From Margaritifera margaritifera (taxonomy: Eukaryota > Mollusca > Bivalvia > Unionida > Margaritiferidae): a DNA stretch of 64,000 nucleotides. Location: positions 372,001 through 436,000 of the forward strand of contig JAQPZY010001029.1 in NCBI GenBank assembly GCA_029931535.1, in the 5' to 3' direction. The notes under the pieces are model-generated. The model worked only from the letters and a program-made list of their open reading frames with translations. It was not told the origin of the DNA and did not search any database. A program made the position numbers and the translations under genes. Positions 1 through 11,939 of the stretch are shown here, one piece after another. Every line of letters starts with the position of its first letter. The stretch's first letter is position 1.

Positions 1-170
1 ATTGTTTATGAAATTTCAGATTTATATAACAAAAAATAAATAAAGAAACGTTTTATGAACAAGAATTACAAAATCAAAACAAGATATGTTTATTATTGAA
101 AAAGGCTTAAAATAAAAAAATTGAGAGGACACGGATCTGCATTTATTCGTTGTATACCAGCGAAATCTAT
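1..170 (+). pseudogene. Integrase C-terminal tail relic (Polinton A)
   Basis: The first bases match the end of the integrase relic of copy B (about 52,240-52,310), which encodes a stretch like VYDISDLYNKK. Only this tail is in the window; the catalytic core lies to the left. Stops interrupt it. It is called from the paralogue in the window, not from its own motifs. Confidence 0.5.
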
Positions 171-207
171 TGAACAGGATGATTAATTTTAGCTGCAATA
201 TTAATAA

Positions 208-886
208 TGGAAATGCCGAAATTTGAAACAGAAGATAACATAACAGATTTTAAACAAGGTGAAGGGTGTGTATTAATGCCAGACAAATGTTTCAGAATGT
301 TAATATCCGGAGCTGGTGGTTCGGGAAAAATAAATGTATTAGTACTAATGTTATGAGAACCACAAGTATATGATGATTAAATATTTTTATACGCTAACAA
401 AATTAGAACAAAAGCATACCAAGTTTAATTCCATCATTATCAACAAATAATTTATGAGAAAAATAAGACAATTAAGAATGTAAAAAATTAGGTTGAATTA
501 GTTGATTTAATATAAACATCCAACGACGACATAATATATCGTAATGATTTAGATAATGTTACACAAAACATTGTGATCTGTGATGATTATATTTGTGAGG
601 GACCCCCCCCCCCCCCGAAAAAACTGGATAAAACAAAGTATTTTATTGGCAGCTGTCGTAAAAAGTATCACCAATTTACATGACACAATCTTATTTTAGG
701 GTTCCAACAGATTTTAGATTTAATTGTCGCATTTGTTTTCTTATACAGACTAATAGAATGTCGAAGGAAATTTGTAGAGAACATAGTATACCACATGACA
801 TATTAAGAAAGGCAACAAATCACAAACATAGTTTTCTATATGTTGATAAACCTAATGAAAGTTTTTAAATAACTTTTACGTGTGAA
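208..886 (+). pseudogene. Virus-type packaging ATPase relic (FtsK/HerA, A32-like)
   Basis: In virus-like Polintons this ATPase pumps DNA into the capsid. A Walker A-like GAGGSGK lies at about 309-329, followed by Ile where the family has Thr/Ser. A Walker B-like hydrophobic strand ending in DDY lies at about 568-590. The open stretch 680-868 begins TQSYFRVP and continues NRMSKEICREH, the sensor and C-terminal part seen in Polinton ATPases. Several stops and frameshifts and a run of 14 C (603-616) break the frame. Copy B has lost this gene. The family call is from motif order; the function is dead here. Confidence 0.72.
603..616. repeat. Poly-C run in ATPase relic
   Basis: Fourteen consecutive C inside the ATPase relic, just after the Walker B region. 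It shifts the frame and is also a likely sequencing or assembly weak spot. Confidence 0.9.
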
Positions 887-929
887 ATTATCTAACCAAT
901 ACTATAAATGAGTATATTTAAGATCACAG

Positions 930-2300
930 CAAGATATGTCAGTGATTGAGGAGCTGTTACTTTATTTGATACAGTTTTATCTGATTATGCTACTAGATCT
1001 CAATTATCTGATCTAGAAAAAATTTGAACAGATCTGGTAAAATTAGCCAGTATACATTTATTAAAAAATGCAAATATTCCAACGAATAATTATTAAATAC
1101 CGATCTTGGAAACCCTGAAAATGATGACCTTGCGGACAAATTTTTTTTCTGATGATCGTGATTTTCACTTTTATAATGAAACAACATATTATTCTGATAC
1201 ACATTTTAATACTCTCATAAAAATCTTGCTAATAAAGTTTAATAATTCGATGATCAAATAAAGAAAGTAGATGAATCTTATTTGCTAAAATGTTGTGATC
1301 TGATTTTGAAACAAGCAACAATGACGCTATAGATCTTGGCTGTGGTGACATCAAAGCTGGGAAAATATTCACATTAAAACTAGGAAATATTAAAAATATA
1401 ATATAACATGACGATAAAACAATCCTGTTAATATATTAACATATAATGGTTTATTAATTAGGACAAATGACGATAGTATGGTCAGATTTGGAATTTGTAA
1501 GGAAGCTGTAACAAGATTTACTAAATGTACCAACATGAATGATAATTCTATTACAAATGTTAAACAACTTCTTGATCCTAAAAACTGTGCCACTAAACTT
1601 TATGCTGATCAGGGTGATGATAAAAATTATTAGGATAATCAGGCTACTTGTTTTAAAAAAAATTGGTAACACATTTTCAGGAACCGTAAATGTGAATGGC
1701 AATTAAAAATATTACGGATCCAGAAGAAGATGGAGATTGTGTTAATACGAGATATATTGATAGAGAAGTAATACAAAATAATCAGCTTGATCAAACCAAT
1801 TTGGTGAAAAAGTTGTGATACATTGAAATGTGAGCTAATATGGAATCATATAAAATCACATCTTCGTATTTTCTAACAGAAGATAATGATCTTACAAATA
1901 AATTATTTGTTGAAAAATCAGTTGAAAAGTTTGAAACTGATAAAACAATTAGTGATCAAGAATATGATTTTTTATTAAGTAATAGCTTCAATATACATGT
2001 GCAACTTACTCTGGTTCCCATGGATACGCAATATAAAGGATTTCATTTTGTAAAGATGTCGTCATCATCTAATAAAGAAAAATCGTTAACATTTGCAAAA
2101 GGTGAGATTGCTGTAATTGAAACATCTGTTCATTTTTTCTTCTTCTTAAAAACAACGTGATGTTAACATATTTGTACATAGGTTTTAAAGGGCGAAACTG
2201 AAAAAGATAATGTGATGATTAATATTAATGAACCATACACAACAAATGTACGACAGACTGATGGTTAATATTATGAAAACAAATTTCCAAAATTCAGATT
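930..2300 (+). pseudogene. Fibre-like repeat protein relic (Polinton A)
   Basis: Unclassified relic between the ATPase and the membrane protein. Three places carry a related motif, an acidic or Asn-rich turn followed by an A-x-K or N-K step: NPENDDLADK near 1112-1141, LDPKNCATKLYAD near 1573-1611, and EDNDLTNKLFVEK near 1879-1917. Such repeats are typical of trimeric virus fibre shafts and phage tail fibres, where short strands alternate with turns. The longest open piece is 1840-2157 (106 codons). Many stops interrupt the rest. The fibre reading is an inference from repeat style; a capsid-associated protein of another kind is possible. Confidence 0.4.
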
Positions 2301-2559
2301 AAGTATTCCTAGAAAAAAGATTGGTTAGTATAAAAATAAAATGTGGAAAATTGGATGATGTAAAAACAGAACTTGAAAAACAAATAGCTAATAGTAAAAC
2401 AGAACAGTATGAAAAATATGGATGATAAAATATATAATATTCTTGATGATGTTATAAATGAAGAAAATGTATGCAATTTGTGATTGACAGCGGTAAAACT
2501 TATGTAAAAAGGAGACAAACTAGGTCAGGTGTTGGAGGATTTAAAGAATACACTACAAG

Positions 2560-3410
2560 AGAATCACTAAAAATATGATGTGATCTACAACTGAAGAAAT
2601 ACTGCTTTCTGAAAAAAAAAGATGTAAAAGCAATTATATAAACAGTTGTTAGTGTTAGAGCAGGAGGAAATGAAACTGAATAACAAATATATTTACTTTG
2701 ATCGTTAGCTTCATTTAATTTTGAAGATCAAGCTCAAATTTGAGATGATTCCTAGCACAAACACAAGAGAAAGGGCTTTAGAGTCATACCTATGTTATTT
2801 TTTTCGGGCACCAACATTAGAACATAATTTTTAAAAAGGTAACATGTTAGCATTGTATGATGTATCATCAAGTTAAACGTTAAACTGCTCGATGATAGCC
2901 CCTCAGATAATGTTGAAAACATTAAAAAATATGTACACCATCATATTTTTATTTAAATTATTTTTCGGATCAACGTGAAGAATTTAGTGAAGAACTTATT
3001 AAAGAATCAGTTAAAATATAAAATGTATCCATTAATAAATACAAAAAATTCAGATCATATTAAAACGTTAACTGCCGCCCCTGATGAAAGAAAAAAAAAA
3101 TGAAAAAATATTAAAAATAGTATGATACAATAATGTATTCAGCACGGAATTCTCTTTACATACCTAGGATTTTAGCTTTAGGAGTAGTTTTAGATGCAGG
3201 TGAGACCGCTTAATCATACACCTGGATTGTAAAAACAGCAACAAGGTATGAAGTATTATCGAAATCATCTATTGTTACTAATAATATTTCGACTGGTTAT
3301 TTAGAAGAGATAAACAATCATATTCGTATATTTTAGAGGAAAAAGAAAAGTAGATGCTGTCATATTAATATTTGGATTTAGGTTTTAATTTAACATAATA
3401 CTATAGAATG
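2560..3410 (+). other. Unrecognised broken coding stretch in Polinton A
   Basis: Short open segments in shifting frames continue from the fibre-like relic to the membrane protein relic. One stretch reads MIPSTNTRERALESYL near 2740-2790. No family is recognised. Copy B has lost the matching DNA except its last about 70 bases (from 3,345 on). Confidence 0.3.
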
Positions 3411-3750
3411 ATACCAAATTTTAAACTATAGACGAATTGCATGACCTTTCTTTATTTAGATTATGCTCAGAGTATATAATTCGTATTCATTATACGGTAA
3501 TATTCACAAAACTATTTTATTTAGTTCTACTATAAAAGGTGGATGTGCCCCATTGGCATTTATTCTAGCAACATCATTTGCCTTGATTACTGTTAGTATC
3601 GTTCCAGTAATTTCAGCTGGGATAAATTCTTTTTTTAAAACAAGAAGATAAGAAAAAACTGAAATTTAATCACCTTTTTAAAAAAGTTTGCTATTACAAG
3701 TAAAAAGCTATTTTTATAACCTCGCTGAGATCATCAAAGAAAAATAACTT
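3411..3750 (+). pseudogene. Polinton membrane protein relic (copy A)
   Basis: Paralogue of the intact open frame at 52,940-53,314. It keeps the hydrophobic core (GGCAPLAFILATSFALITVS) and the KTRR basic turn after it, but has a stop straight after that turn and frameshifts further on. Two closely spaced membrane segments are predicted. The function is unknown. Confidence 0.6.
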
Positions 3751-4380
3751 GAAAATTTGGTGAATTTAAATAGACGGAAAATTTTGTATAACAAATGGAA
3801 TTATACCTAAAAATATATGTTAAATGGTTAACAAGAAGAAATTAAATAATATTTTTATCTTTTATTTTTTCCCAAAAATTATACTTTGAATGTTCTCTTT
3901 GCTTTGATTTCTTTTGCTATCTTATCTTTGATTCCTAATAAATCAAATAGTTTGCTAAATACATATCAAAACCAAGTACTCTTTCTTCTTTCATTATATA
4001 AATGTGTAAGTAAGCTCACTAATATATTTCCTTGTAAGATAACAATCATTATAATTAATGTACCCATTAACTCGTAAATAAAAAAAGCGTAAACCACAAG
4101 ATTGACATATTTTCTAATTTTCAATTACTATTATTATGTTCTGATTTTCACAACAGCTCTTGTTGAAATCAGAGTTTTTTCCCATGAAGCATTTTGTTCT
4201 AATTTTTATTATAATTTTTCAGGTGATAAATAAGGAAACTCGCTAATAATGTTTCTCATCTCACTATAGATTTACGTACGTCCTTAATTTTTAATAGTAT
4301 ATTGTTTTTTCTTTACATGGTTTTGTAATTATAAATATATATTCAATTTTATAAATATGAATATAATCATTATATTTTAG

Positions 4381-5673
4381 TTATATCATTATTGCTGCAA
4401 TCTTATCTAAAAAATAATACATATTTATTAATTTCCCTTGGTATTTTTTTAGATCCTTATTATATGATAATTCAATAAGTTGTAGATAATATAATTGTCC
4501 AGTTGCATTTGGCATTGTTTTTAAACAACTACATGACAAGACTAATCTTCGTAAATTAATTATTTCCCCGATTTCATGCAGTATTTTTCCCAAAATAATT
4601 AACTGTCTTATTTTTCTTAATTTTTTTTATTATTTTCTAAACATGTAAATATAAAATCTTTCAAATTATTGAACTTTAAAATTTCTATAGAATATTTTAT
4701 AAATTTATTACAAGATAAATCTACGTGACTTATATTAATTAGCTGGCTAAAATTTCATGCTAATCTTCTTATCTTATTAATTGACAAGCCAAAGTTTTCT
4801 CAATTTTTTTAATAATATTATTTCCGATCGTATGTCATATATTGTTTCCCGACAGAATCTAATTTTCTTCTGATAATATATTGATATAATATCCAATTTT
4901 GCTTTCAGTATTTGCAACTTATTCTGATATTTTGTAATTTATTATATTAATATCTCTGTATATACTAATCAGATTAATATTTTACCATTTATTTCTTGGT
5001 TTTGCTAGGTAATAATTAACTAATGGTTCACAATTCATATCAAATTGTTCATATACGAATATTATGATTTTCTGAATTTCTTTTTTTGTTTCAACATCGA
5101 AAGCAGCAAAATTGTCTGATATTTGCAATTGACATTTCATACATACATCACTAAATTGTTTTCCATACTGCCATCTAATTCCATCAAAGCCTTTTATTCC
5201 GTTTCAAGTCAAAATATTATTTAAGTATTGTTTTCTTAATGAAATAATTTCTTCTTTACTACTTTACTACTTTCATTTTCTGATTTATTTTCCATAATAT
5301 CTTTTCTTACCGGTATATTATTATTAGTTTTGAAAAAGCCAATAACACCTTTAGCTTCGCTGTTTAATTGTTGTTTATCTTTTAAACTTTTATAACAAAT
5401 CAGACATTTTTTATTGTTTTATTTTCTTCCTTTCGCCGATCGTTTTTTTATTATAATCAGTTATCGAAACCCTTAACTTTTCATTTTTCTCTTTCGTATT
5501 ATTATTATAACCCATATTTAAAATTGTCTGACAAAAATCACCTGTCGTATCTAATTTATTTAATTTATTTATCAAAAGATTTCTGTTTAAACTTCCCCAA
5601 TCTGGTGTGTATTGTTTTTTGGCAGAGATTCTATTAACTTTCTTTGGATCTCATTGATATTTAATCCACTCAT
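4381..5673 (-). pseudogene. Leucine-rich-repeat gene relic (Polinton A)
   Basis: Minus-strand gene at the right end of the element. The start ATG (MSGLN) is at 5671-5673, at the inner edge of the terminal repeat. A unique N-terminal part follows (pieces such as DWGSLNRNLLINKLNKL and GIKGFDGI), then leucine-rich repeats: the last 70 codons (4381-4593) read IGEIINLRRLVLSCSCLKTM and repeat with a 23-residue period. The frame is broken many times. The same gene is found in copy B (53,930-55,884). LRR domains usually bind proteins or ligands; what an LRR protein does in a Polinton is not known. The LRR call is firm, the role is not. Confidence 0.65.
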
Positions 5674-5689
5674 AATAATATGATTGGAT

Positions 5690-6162
5690 AATTTACTTGT
5701 GTTTTTTTTCTACGCGTTTACTCTTACTTATTTTTATTATTATAAATTGGCAAACCTATATGTGATTTCTTTCTTAAATTACATTTGCAGATTTATTTTC
5801 AATTTTTTTAATTTTATTAACGCACCTTAACCTTAAAAAAAAATAGTTTATTTTTTCCCACTTTTAAAAAAGTTTTGTTTCGGAATATTTGCTTCGAATT
5901 TTATTTAAAAATGTTAACATTTTATTTTTCAATTGTTAAAAATTCTATTTTAATTATTAGAATTTTATATTCTCTAAATTTATATTTTTATTTCTGGATT
6001 GTATTTTTAATTTTACTTTCAATTTCTTTTCAATTCAATTTTTAATTGTATTTTCAAATTCTTATAATTTCTCTTTCAATTTGTTGTAAATTTTATTTTC
6101 ATTTTTTTAAAAATTTTATTTTCTCTAAATGTTATGCTTATATTTCCCTTTTGTACACTACT
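5690..6162. repeat. Right terminal inverted repeat of Polinton A
   Basis: T-rich sequence ending in ACACTACT. It matches the right end of copy B directly and the left end of copy B (43,695 onward) in reverse. Polintons are known for long inverted repeats with AG...CT termini. Confidence 0.75.
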
Positions 6163-6168
6163 CTTTGA
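6163..6168. repeat. Target-site duplication CTTTGA, right side of copy A
   Basis: Six bases right after the Polinton end. They are identical to those after copy B, and match the empty site CTCTGA at 33,663-33,668 at 5 of 6 positions. Confidence 0.7.
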
Positions 6169-6909
6169 ATTTAAGTTCGGGATTTGTGCTCAAAAAGTTC
6201 TCAGAATACTGGACCAGACCATCTGAAATGATCATATCTGGCCTTTGTTATTTCTCTTTTAAGAAGAAAGAATTGTGAGCATTAAAATGGTTTAGAAAGC
6301 ATCTACAATGTACTCTGTGTTTAATAAAAGAAATGTAAGACATTAAGGAAATCTAATTTACACTATATCACAAAGGCAAAGAATAACGTATGTGTAATCT
6401 AGGAAGTTGGCACTAAAATAAATGATACAGTCTCGTCGATTTGAATGCTGGGTAAAATGTTTGGGATTGCTCTATTCATTTAAAATCCGCGGAAATGAAT
6501 CAGTACCATCAGAGATCATCTAACCCTCAGGCCATGGTCCATCCAACACTTGAAATCGTTAGCTGTGACATTTGGCTTCAGTGGAGGCGAAAGTTTTGTT
6601 AAGATATGTGTATATTTCACTGGTTTCGAAAGCAAATGTTTGTGTTTTACTATGAGACTTTAAAAATTAAAAAAAAAAATAAAAATGAATCTGCACTCAA
6701 TGGCTGCACCGCAAGGAGGTTCTGGTACTTGGTGTATGAATTGCATTACTCAACCGAATATAATCTGTCTATTATATTAATTTTTGACAGCATTCAGCGA
6801 TTGATGTCATTAAAAGTCTGCCTAAAAGAACTAGCACAATTCGCTATCAGATGAAATCAAGCAAACGCTAATGCACGTGTTCTAAATCACGTTGATATCC
6901 TGTCTGCAG

Positions 6910-6917
6910 TATAAATA
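6910..6917 (+). promoter_or_regulatory. TATA box of C4-like gene copy 1
   Basis: TATAAATA inside a block (CTGCAGTATAAATAGAGC) conserved in all three gene copies. It lies 76 bases before the ATG, so transcription should start near 6,940. Confidence 0.8.
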
Positions 6918-6985
6918 GAGCACAAGTTTTGCTCTTGAAGTCAGTATCCCTGACGTTACTGTATGGTAAAGGCAATAAAGTGATT

Positions 6986-7196
6986 ATGTTCACAGCCAGA
7001 CTTCTGCTTTTACTTGTGTCAGCTGCCAGTGTAGGGACAGCCATCTTGGAAGATGTGGGTCAAGCCGATCTGGAAGCTGTTCGTATCCGACTAGAGGAGG
7101 AGAAGGCCAAGAGACTTCTTGTACAGAATGACATTGAGGTACTGATGTTACAAGTTGAGGAACTGAAAAGAAAATGTGGTCTAAAGGACAACACGG
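6986..7196 (+). CDS. Leader exon, copy 1
   Basis: Starts at the ATG of MFTARLLLLLVS, chosen because upstream in-frame codons fall in the predicted 5' leader and begin with TTG only. Residues 1-19 form a signal peptide ending VGTA. Residues from about 25 to 62 are a charged coiled coil (LEAVRIRLEEEKAKRL...). The exon ends before GTAATAA at 7197, leaving one base of a codon (phase 1). It is intact in itself. Confidence 0.8.
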
Positions 7197-7389
7197 GTAA
7201 TAATCTTCGTTCTTTTCTCCTTCCAAGTACGTGCGTCATTCGTCTCTTTCTGTTAGTCACTATCCTTCTCTTTCTTTCTTTCATTATTTATTTATGTCTT
7301 TCTCGTTCTCTTTATTTCTTTATAGATGTAGGTTTTTTTTCATGAAAAATTTCACACCTATTTTTATATAATATGTCAATTTTTGTTCT

Positions 7390-10200
7390 TTGAATTGTTT
7401 GTTGTGCAAGCAAACAATTCAGGAATTTAAATTAGTTATTACCTATGCGCTAAACGAGTTGTTGTCTCTTGGTTAATTTTACGTTGTGCACCCATGGCAA
7501 ATATTATGTATGCGTTTGAAGATTTTTCCCTTGTAAATTTAGGATTTAATCTTATTTTGTCAGCCATTAGTATACCACACATAGAAAACAAATGCTCCAT
7601 ATTGTTTGTGCATGAGGGCATTTGTTATTGTATTCGTCATTGCCTCATTTTGGACAAGAAGGGTAACTATGTAAGGACACTTTTGTGATCCAGCTTTCCC
7701 GTTAGCATGCGAGTTGGAGCTTATATACATGCGTACCAACTGCCGTGGAACTCCTTCCAGACTGTGCAAGATGGCGAATTCATAATTTTTAATATATGAC
7801 AGAGTTAGTTTGCATACGTGGGATATATTCTTATTGGTGTAGTTTGCATACGGGGGCTGTGTGTTTGGGGGTGGGGGACCGTGCAACGGAGGAATGATTA
7901 ACTGAAAAAACGCGGAAATGTTTCTTTGCTGCAGATTCTAGGTGCAATTATTGGTTGTTGTCTGTATACTCTCTGGGGTTCTCGAGTTTGCGAGTTGGAT
8001 TTACCAATAAACAAGTCCACACGAGATATCAGGCAGTTCACATGGAAAAACATGTTTATTATATAATCCGATTTAAAGTAAGCATCAATTACCAGATCTC
8101 TCATTTTAAACACATTTCATTTTCTAAATTATGCAAAAGGGGTCGGGCTACAAGTTCCCACATCATTCGATAAACCCTTCCCCATACAAATATAATGATA
8201 CAAATTAATTTAACATGATAAGCGGCATAAAAGAAATTATAAAAAATTATAAACAACAATACCAAAATTATTTAAAAAACAATAAAAAAAAGACCTAAAA
8301 GGCAAACACGAATATGATGTGCTGAAATAAAAAAGATAAGGTTCGAAAAGGAAAAAAGATGTCCAAGGCAAGTAAGCAATGGTGTTACCAAACTTCTGAA
8401 AGAATAGAACTTAATATGTAATGCACCTACATCAAATATCAAGTGATCATTGAACTGTTTGAAAAATAATATTCCCTTTATATTTAGAATCTAAGGAAGA
8501 AGCATTAGTTTCAACGTCTTGCATCATTAATGTATTTTTGAAGAAAGAAAGAAGAGTGATTGAAGGGATGGAAATGATCATTTCGTTAAGACTAAGTATT
8601 AGGTTTTTGCCTTTGAAGTGTGTATCGAGTACAAATGAAAATATAATTATATGAATTTTCTGATTCTACTCCACGGTCACATAAGGGATTATATATCAGG
8701 TGATCAGACGCATCATTTTTATCCATGATAAATACATTTAAATTTAATGCCAAGGTTATTAGTAATAACAACTTATGCAATTATGCCAAAAGCACAAATA
8801 GTGCCCACTAGTGCTTTTCCAGGTGTACTTAACGTAATGATGGGAGATAACACGGATCAGGGCTCTTGAGAACACTCTCTGGATAACTCTATTCATGTTT
8901 AAATGGGTTCTTTTATATTTGAAAATCCATATCACATGTTATATGGTTTGGCAAAATTAAACTTTTGTCAGCCGAAGGATACGCATTTGATCGACACAAC
9001 TTCCATTTTCCCAATTATTACACTGGTTTAATCTAGTCTCTTGCATGAGTCAGTTTTATATGAAAAGATTAAACAAATGATGCATGAGACACAGTGATTA
9101 TTTCCATAATGTTGAAGCAAATTCTATTAAATATCATGACATATAATGGATTCTTTGATGATTAGATATATATTTATTGTATCAATTCTTTTATCATTTC
9201 CAGTGTCTATTTATTTCTTGGAATCGACCTTCCTTTTTTTATTTTGACAAACAAACAATTCAGCAGTTTAAATTAGTTTGTATCAGTTTGGTTCATTCTT
9301 ATTGTGGGATCATGGCAAATATTATGAATGTTTTTGAAAATTTTACCAAATAAATTTAGGATTTAATCTTTTTATGTCAGCTTGTAATGTTCAACACACA
9401 GACAAAAATCTCCACTATGTTTTTGCATGGGATCATCTGATATTTCGTTCGTTAGGGAGCAGCGGTAGCTCAGTTGGTAGAGCGTCGGACTAGAAGTCCA
9501 AGAGTCGCGGGTTCAATAACTGCCCCGGCCAACCCGTGTCGGCTGCCTCAGTGTGTCTTTGGGAAAGGCACTTAGCTCCCATTTCCTCAGTATGATATGG
9601 CCAATACATTATGTGTTGATCAAAAAAATAAATAAAAAAAATAAAAAAATAAATTAAAAACATCACTTAACGCCATCATTTTGAACGAGATGGAGACTAT
9701 TTAAGGACTCTATGTGATTCTGCTTTCTAATTATAACGTGAGTTGGTGCGTACATACGTGCGTATCGAATTCCCCAGAAATCCTTCCAAACTGTGTAAGA
9801 TGGAGTTTCCATAATTTTGAATATACTAAGGAGGTGGTTTGCATAAGTGCACCGTAGTCTCAGAATCTGAAACCACCTGCAGGAGGAGGAAACCATGCAA
9901 CGGAAAATAATTAACTGAAAAACGCAGATATGGTGTTTCTTACCTACATATTCTAGCTGTGATGATAGGGAATTGTATGTATACTCTCTGGGGCAGTCCA
10001 GCTTGCATGTCGGCAATGCGAAAACAACAAGTCCATCACAGATATCATTCAGACCACATTCAATATATGGATTGTACATGTTTTTTCTGGTATCAACCTT
10101 TGCAGAATCCCGAGGGGGTCGTTTAAGCCCGAATCCGAAGGGCGATGGTTTCAACACACTTGAGGAATTCGAACGTTGATATAAGAAATACATGCATGAT
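7390..10200. repeat. Tandem internal duplication in intron 1 of copy 1
   Basis: Two similar blocks, about 7,390-7,990 and 9,240-10,020, share ordered landmarks: CAAACAATTCAG, CATGGCAAATATTATG, CCTTCCAAACTGTG, CGCGGAAATG/CGCAGATATG and TATACTCTCTGGGG. The spacer (8,000-9,240) has no recognisable gene. Only the second block holds the SINE. Copy 3 has the same layout, so the duplication came before the gene duplication. A 176-codon minus-strand open frame (9,663-10,193) spans the second block but looks fortuitous. Confidence 0.65.
9455..9660 (+). mobile_element. tRNA-derived SINE
   Basis: The head resembles a tRNA, with an A box (TAGCTCAGTTGG, near 9,466) and a degenerate B box (GGGTTCAATAAC, near 9,510). 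A non-tRNA body follows with the motif TTTGGGAAAGGCACTTAGC, a style of conserved core seen in many metazoan SINEs. An A-rich tail (AAAAATAAATA type) runs from about 9,624. The tRNA part lacks a properly paired acceptor stem and is not a working tRNA. The first duplicated block in this intron has no insertion here. Confidence 0.75.
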
Positions 10201-10559
10201 CGCTATTCTTACCTAGTACAAAAACCAAATTTTTAATTTTTTTTTAGATGCAATTTAAAGTTTCCCTAGTGAAGGGACTTATTCTGTAAGTTGACTTCAT
10301 TTATCCTTGTCCGGGACTGCGCTCTACCGATCAGCTGATGCATAACTGATGAGCCTCTGTAAAGAGTGCCAACTTCGAAGATCTATTGAGAAATAACCTC
10401 CTGAGAAATAAAGCAACTACCAGATGCTTTCGCTGGCAAATACGTGAAATTACGCAGATTCCGATTGATACGCAAATGAGAAAACACCATGGTTCCTCTG
10501 AAGCAGATATTTTGCGTGCATCGTTATTTCTATCGCTCTGAATGAATACGATGTATTAA

Positions 10560-11300
10560 GGCAAGACTCACTCTGGCCAGCATGGGAATTTAATGCTACG
10601 CCACCGTTGTGAAGAGATTTCACTCTGAGTACAAGGGGAATTTAATGTTAAAAACGTCTATAGGATTAACATTGGAGGTCACTCTGAGCACAATGAGAAT
10701 ATAACATTGTGATCGCTCTGAACACAAGAGGAATTTATCATTTTGTGACGGTATGGGGAGACATGGGAATTCAACATTGTGAGACTTTTTTTTTTTTTTT
10801 GGGGGGGGGGGGAGGATACAAATATAAAATTGGAAGGCAATTTAAGTCCCATCTATTTCTAACATGTCAAAATATTCCTGTCATACAGTCCCGATTTCTT
10901 CCTTAAAATGGCAACACATTTTAAATTCAGATAGGGTCCAAAGTGATCCACAATGTTAAACTGAAGGACCTTTTTTAACATTAAATTCCCTTGTTTCCAG
11001 AACGGCACACAATGTTAAACCTATGGATGTTTTTAACATTTAATTCTTATTGTCTGCATAGTGGCCTACAATGTTCTGTCCATGGACGTTTTTAACATTA
11101 AATTCTCACTGTCCCAGGAGTGGTCCACCATATTAAATCAATGAATGTTTTTAACATTAAATTCGTCTTGTCCTCAGAGATGACCACACTGTTAATCCTA
11201 TAGCCGTTTTTAACATTAAATTGTCCTTGTGCCCAGAGGGTTATATTTTCATAATGGCGGCGTAATATTAAATTCCTCTTGTGCCAAGTGGCCATTTTAT
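10560..11300. repeat. Converging 59-bp repeat array, intron 1 copy 1
   Basis: Right arm (10,900-11,270): about five units at 58-59-bp spacing, each with TTTTTAACATTAAATTC and CACAATGTTAA, so each unit is itself nearly palindromic (TTAACATT...AATGTTAA). Left arm (10,600-10,790): the same units in reverse orientation (GGAATTTAATGTTAAAAACG). The arms meet at a T/G homopolymer near 10,790-10,812. The same structure lies before exon 2 in copies 2 and 3. Confidence 0.7.
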
Positions 11301-11827
11301 GCCAAGAGTGGCTTCATTTTTGTGGTTTTAATTGATTTATGTGGATTATGCCAAGCAGCGTGTGGATCAAATTATTTTACATTGATTATATCAAGTAGGG
11401 TTTGGATCAAATTGATTTATGAACCATTTATTATAATGCCCATATTCATATCACTTCCTAGTACCGATATTCTTTCATCGCCGGAAACCCACGTGTGATC
11501 GATTCCGTTACTACTTTGGGAGTGGTAACGGAATGGATGACACGTGAATTTCTAATGGTATTTTGTGGGGCTTTAATGCAACTTTTTCGCTGAATTTATC
11601 ACTACGCTATCATGTCCTAAATCTATTGAAACACTGTACAGGTTGTTTTTATGAATCTAATTTACTTTCAGCTGTCGGTGGGAAGAAAATCAATGCAAAC
11701 AATATTGCAGTACACGAGAGTTAGTTGATATTATGGCAAGATAAAACAAAAGAAAATTACAACTAGGACCGAAAGGCTGAAAAGCAGTTTCAGTAAGGTA
11801 TCTTATGTTTTTCATTTTCGTTTCCAG

Positions 11828-11920
11828 CCGGTGGTACGAAGTTTCCAGACGGTGGTACGACTTATATCAGATGGGGTAGAACTGTTTGTCCTGGAAATGG
11901 CACCGAATTATTATATAGAG
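11828..11920 (+). pseudogene. Exon 2, copy 1 (donor site lost)
   Basis: Acceptor TTTCCAG at 11,821-11,827. Encodes GGTTYIRWGRTVCPGNGTEL. The donor position reads GAG|ATAAAATG, whereas copies 2 and 3 have AAG|GTAAAATG. The nearest other GT (11,928, GTATGG) would add 7 bases and shift the frame. Confidence 0.8.
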
Positions 11921-11939
11921 ATAAAATGTATGGCAAAGC

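Larger units (their letters stand above)
1..6162. mobile_element. Polinton/Maverick copy A, right part
   Basis: Decayed Polinton (Maverick), cut by the window start. From left to right it holds the tail of an integrase, a packaging ATPase relic, a fibre-like repeat protein relic, a membrane protein relic (all plus strand) and a minus-strand leucine-rich-repeat gene. It ends in ACACTACT at 6155-6162, the inverse of the AGTAGTGT that opens copy B. The last 2.8 kb is collinear with copy B at 52,870-56,308. The same 6 bases, CTTTGA, follow both right ends, so the two copies most likely share one insertion event and were duplicated with the host DNA. Every reading frame is broken by stops or frameshifts. 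Confidence 0.85.

Noticed and set aside
6929..6985. Upstream extension of the copy 1 leader frame
   Set aside because: The frame opens with TTG, lies right after the TATA box in the expected 5' leader, and would spoil the signal peptide.
7560..7886. 108-codon minus-strand open frame in intron 1 of copy 1
   Set aside because: The frame is not kept in copy 3 and it overlaps non-coding duplicated intron sequence.
9455..9530. Possible tRNA gene
   Set aside because: A and B boxes are present, but the acceptor and T stems do not pair and a SINE body and A-rich tail follow; it is a SINE head.
9663..10193. 176-codon minus-strand open frame in intron 1
   Set aside because: Its paralogues in copies 2 and 3 are broken into unrelated frames and no domain is seen; it is most likely chance in duplicated intron DNA.
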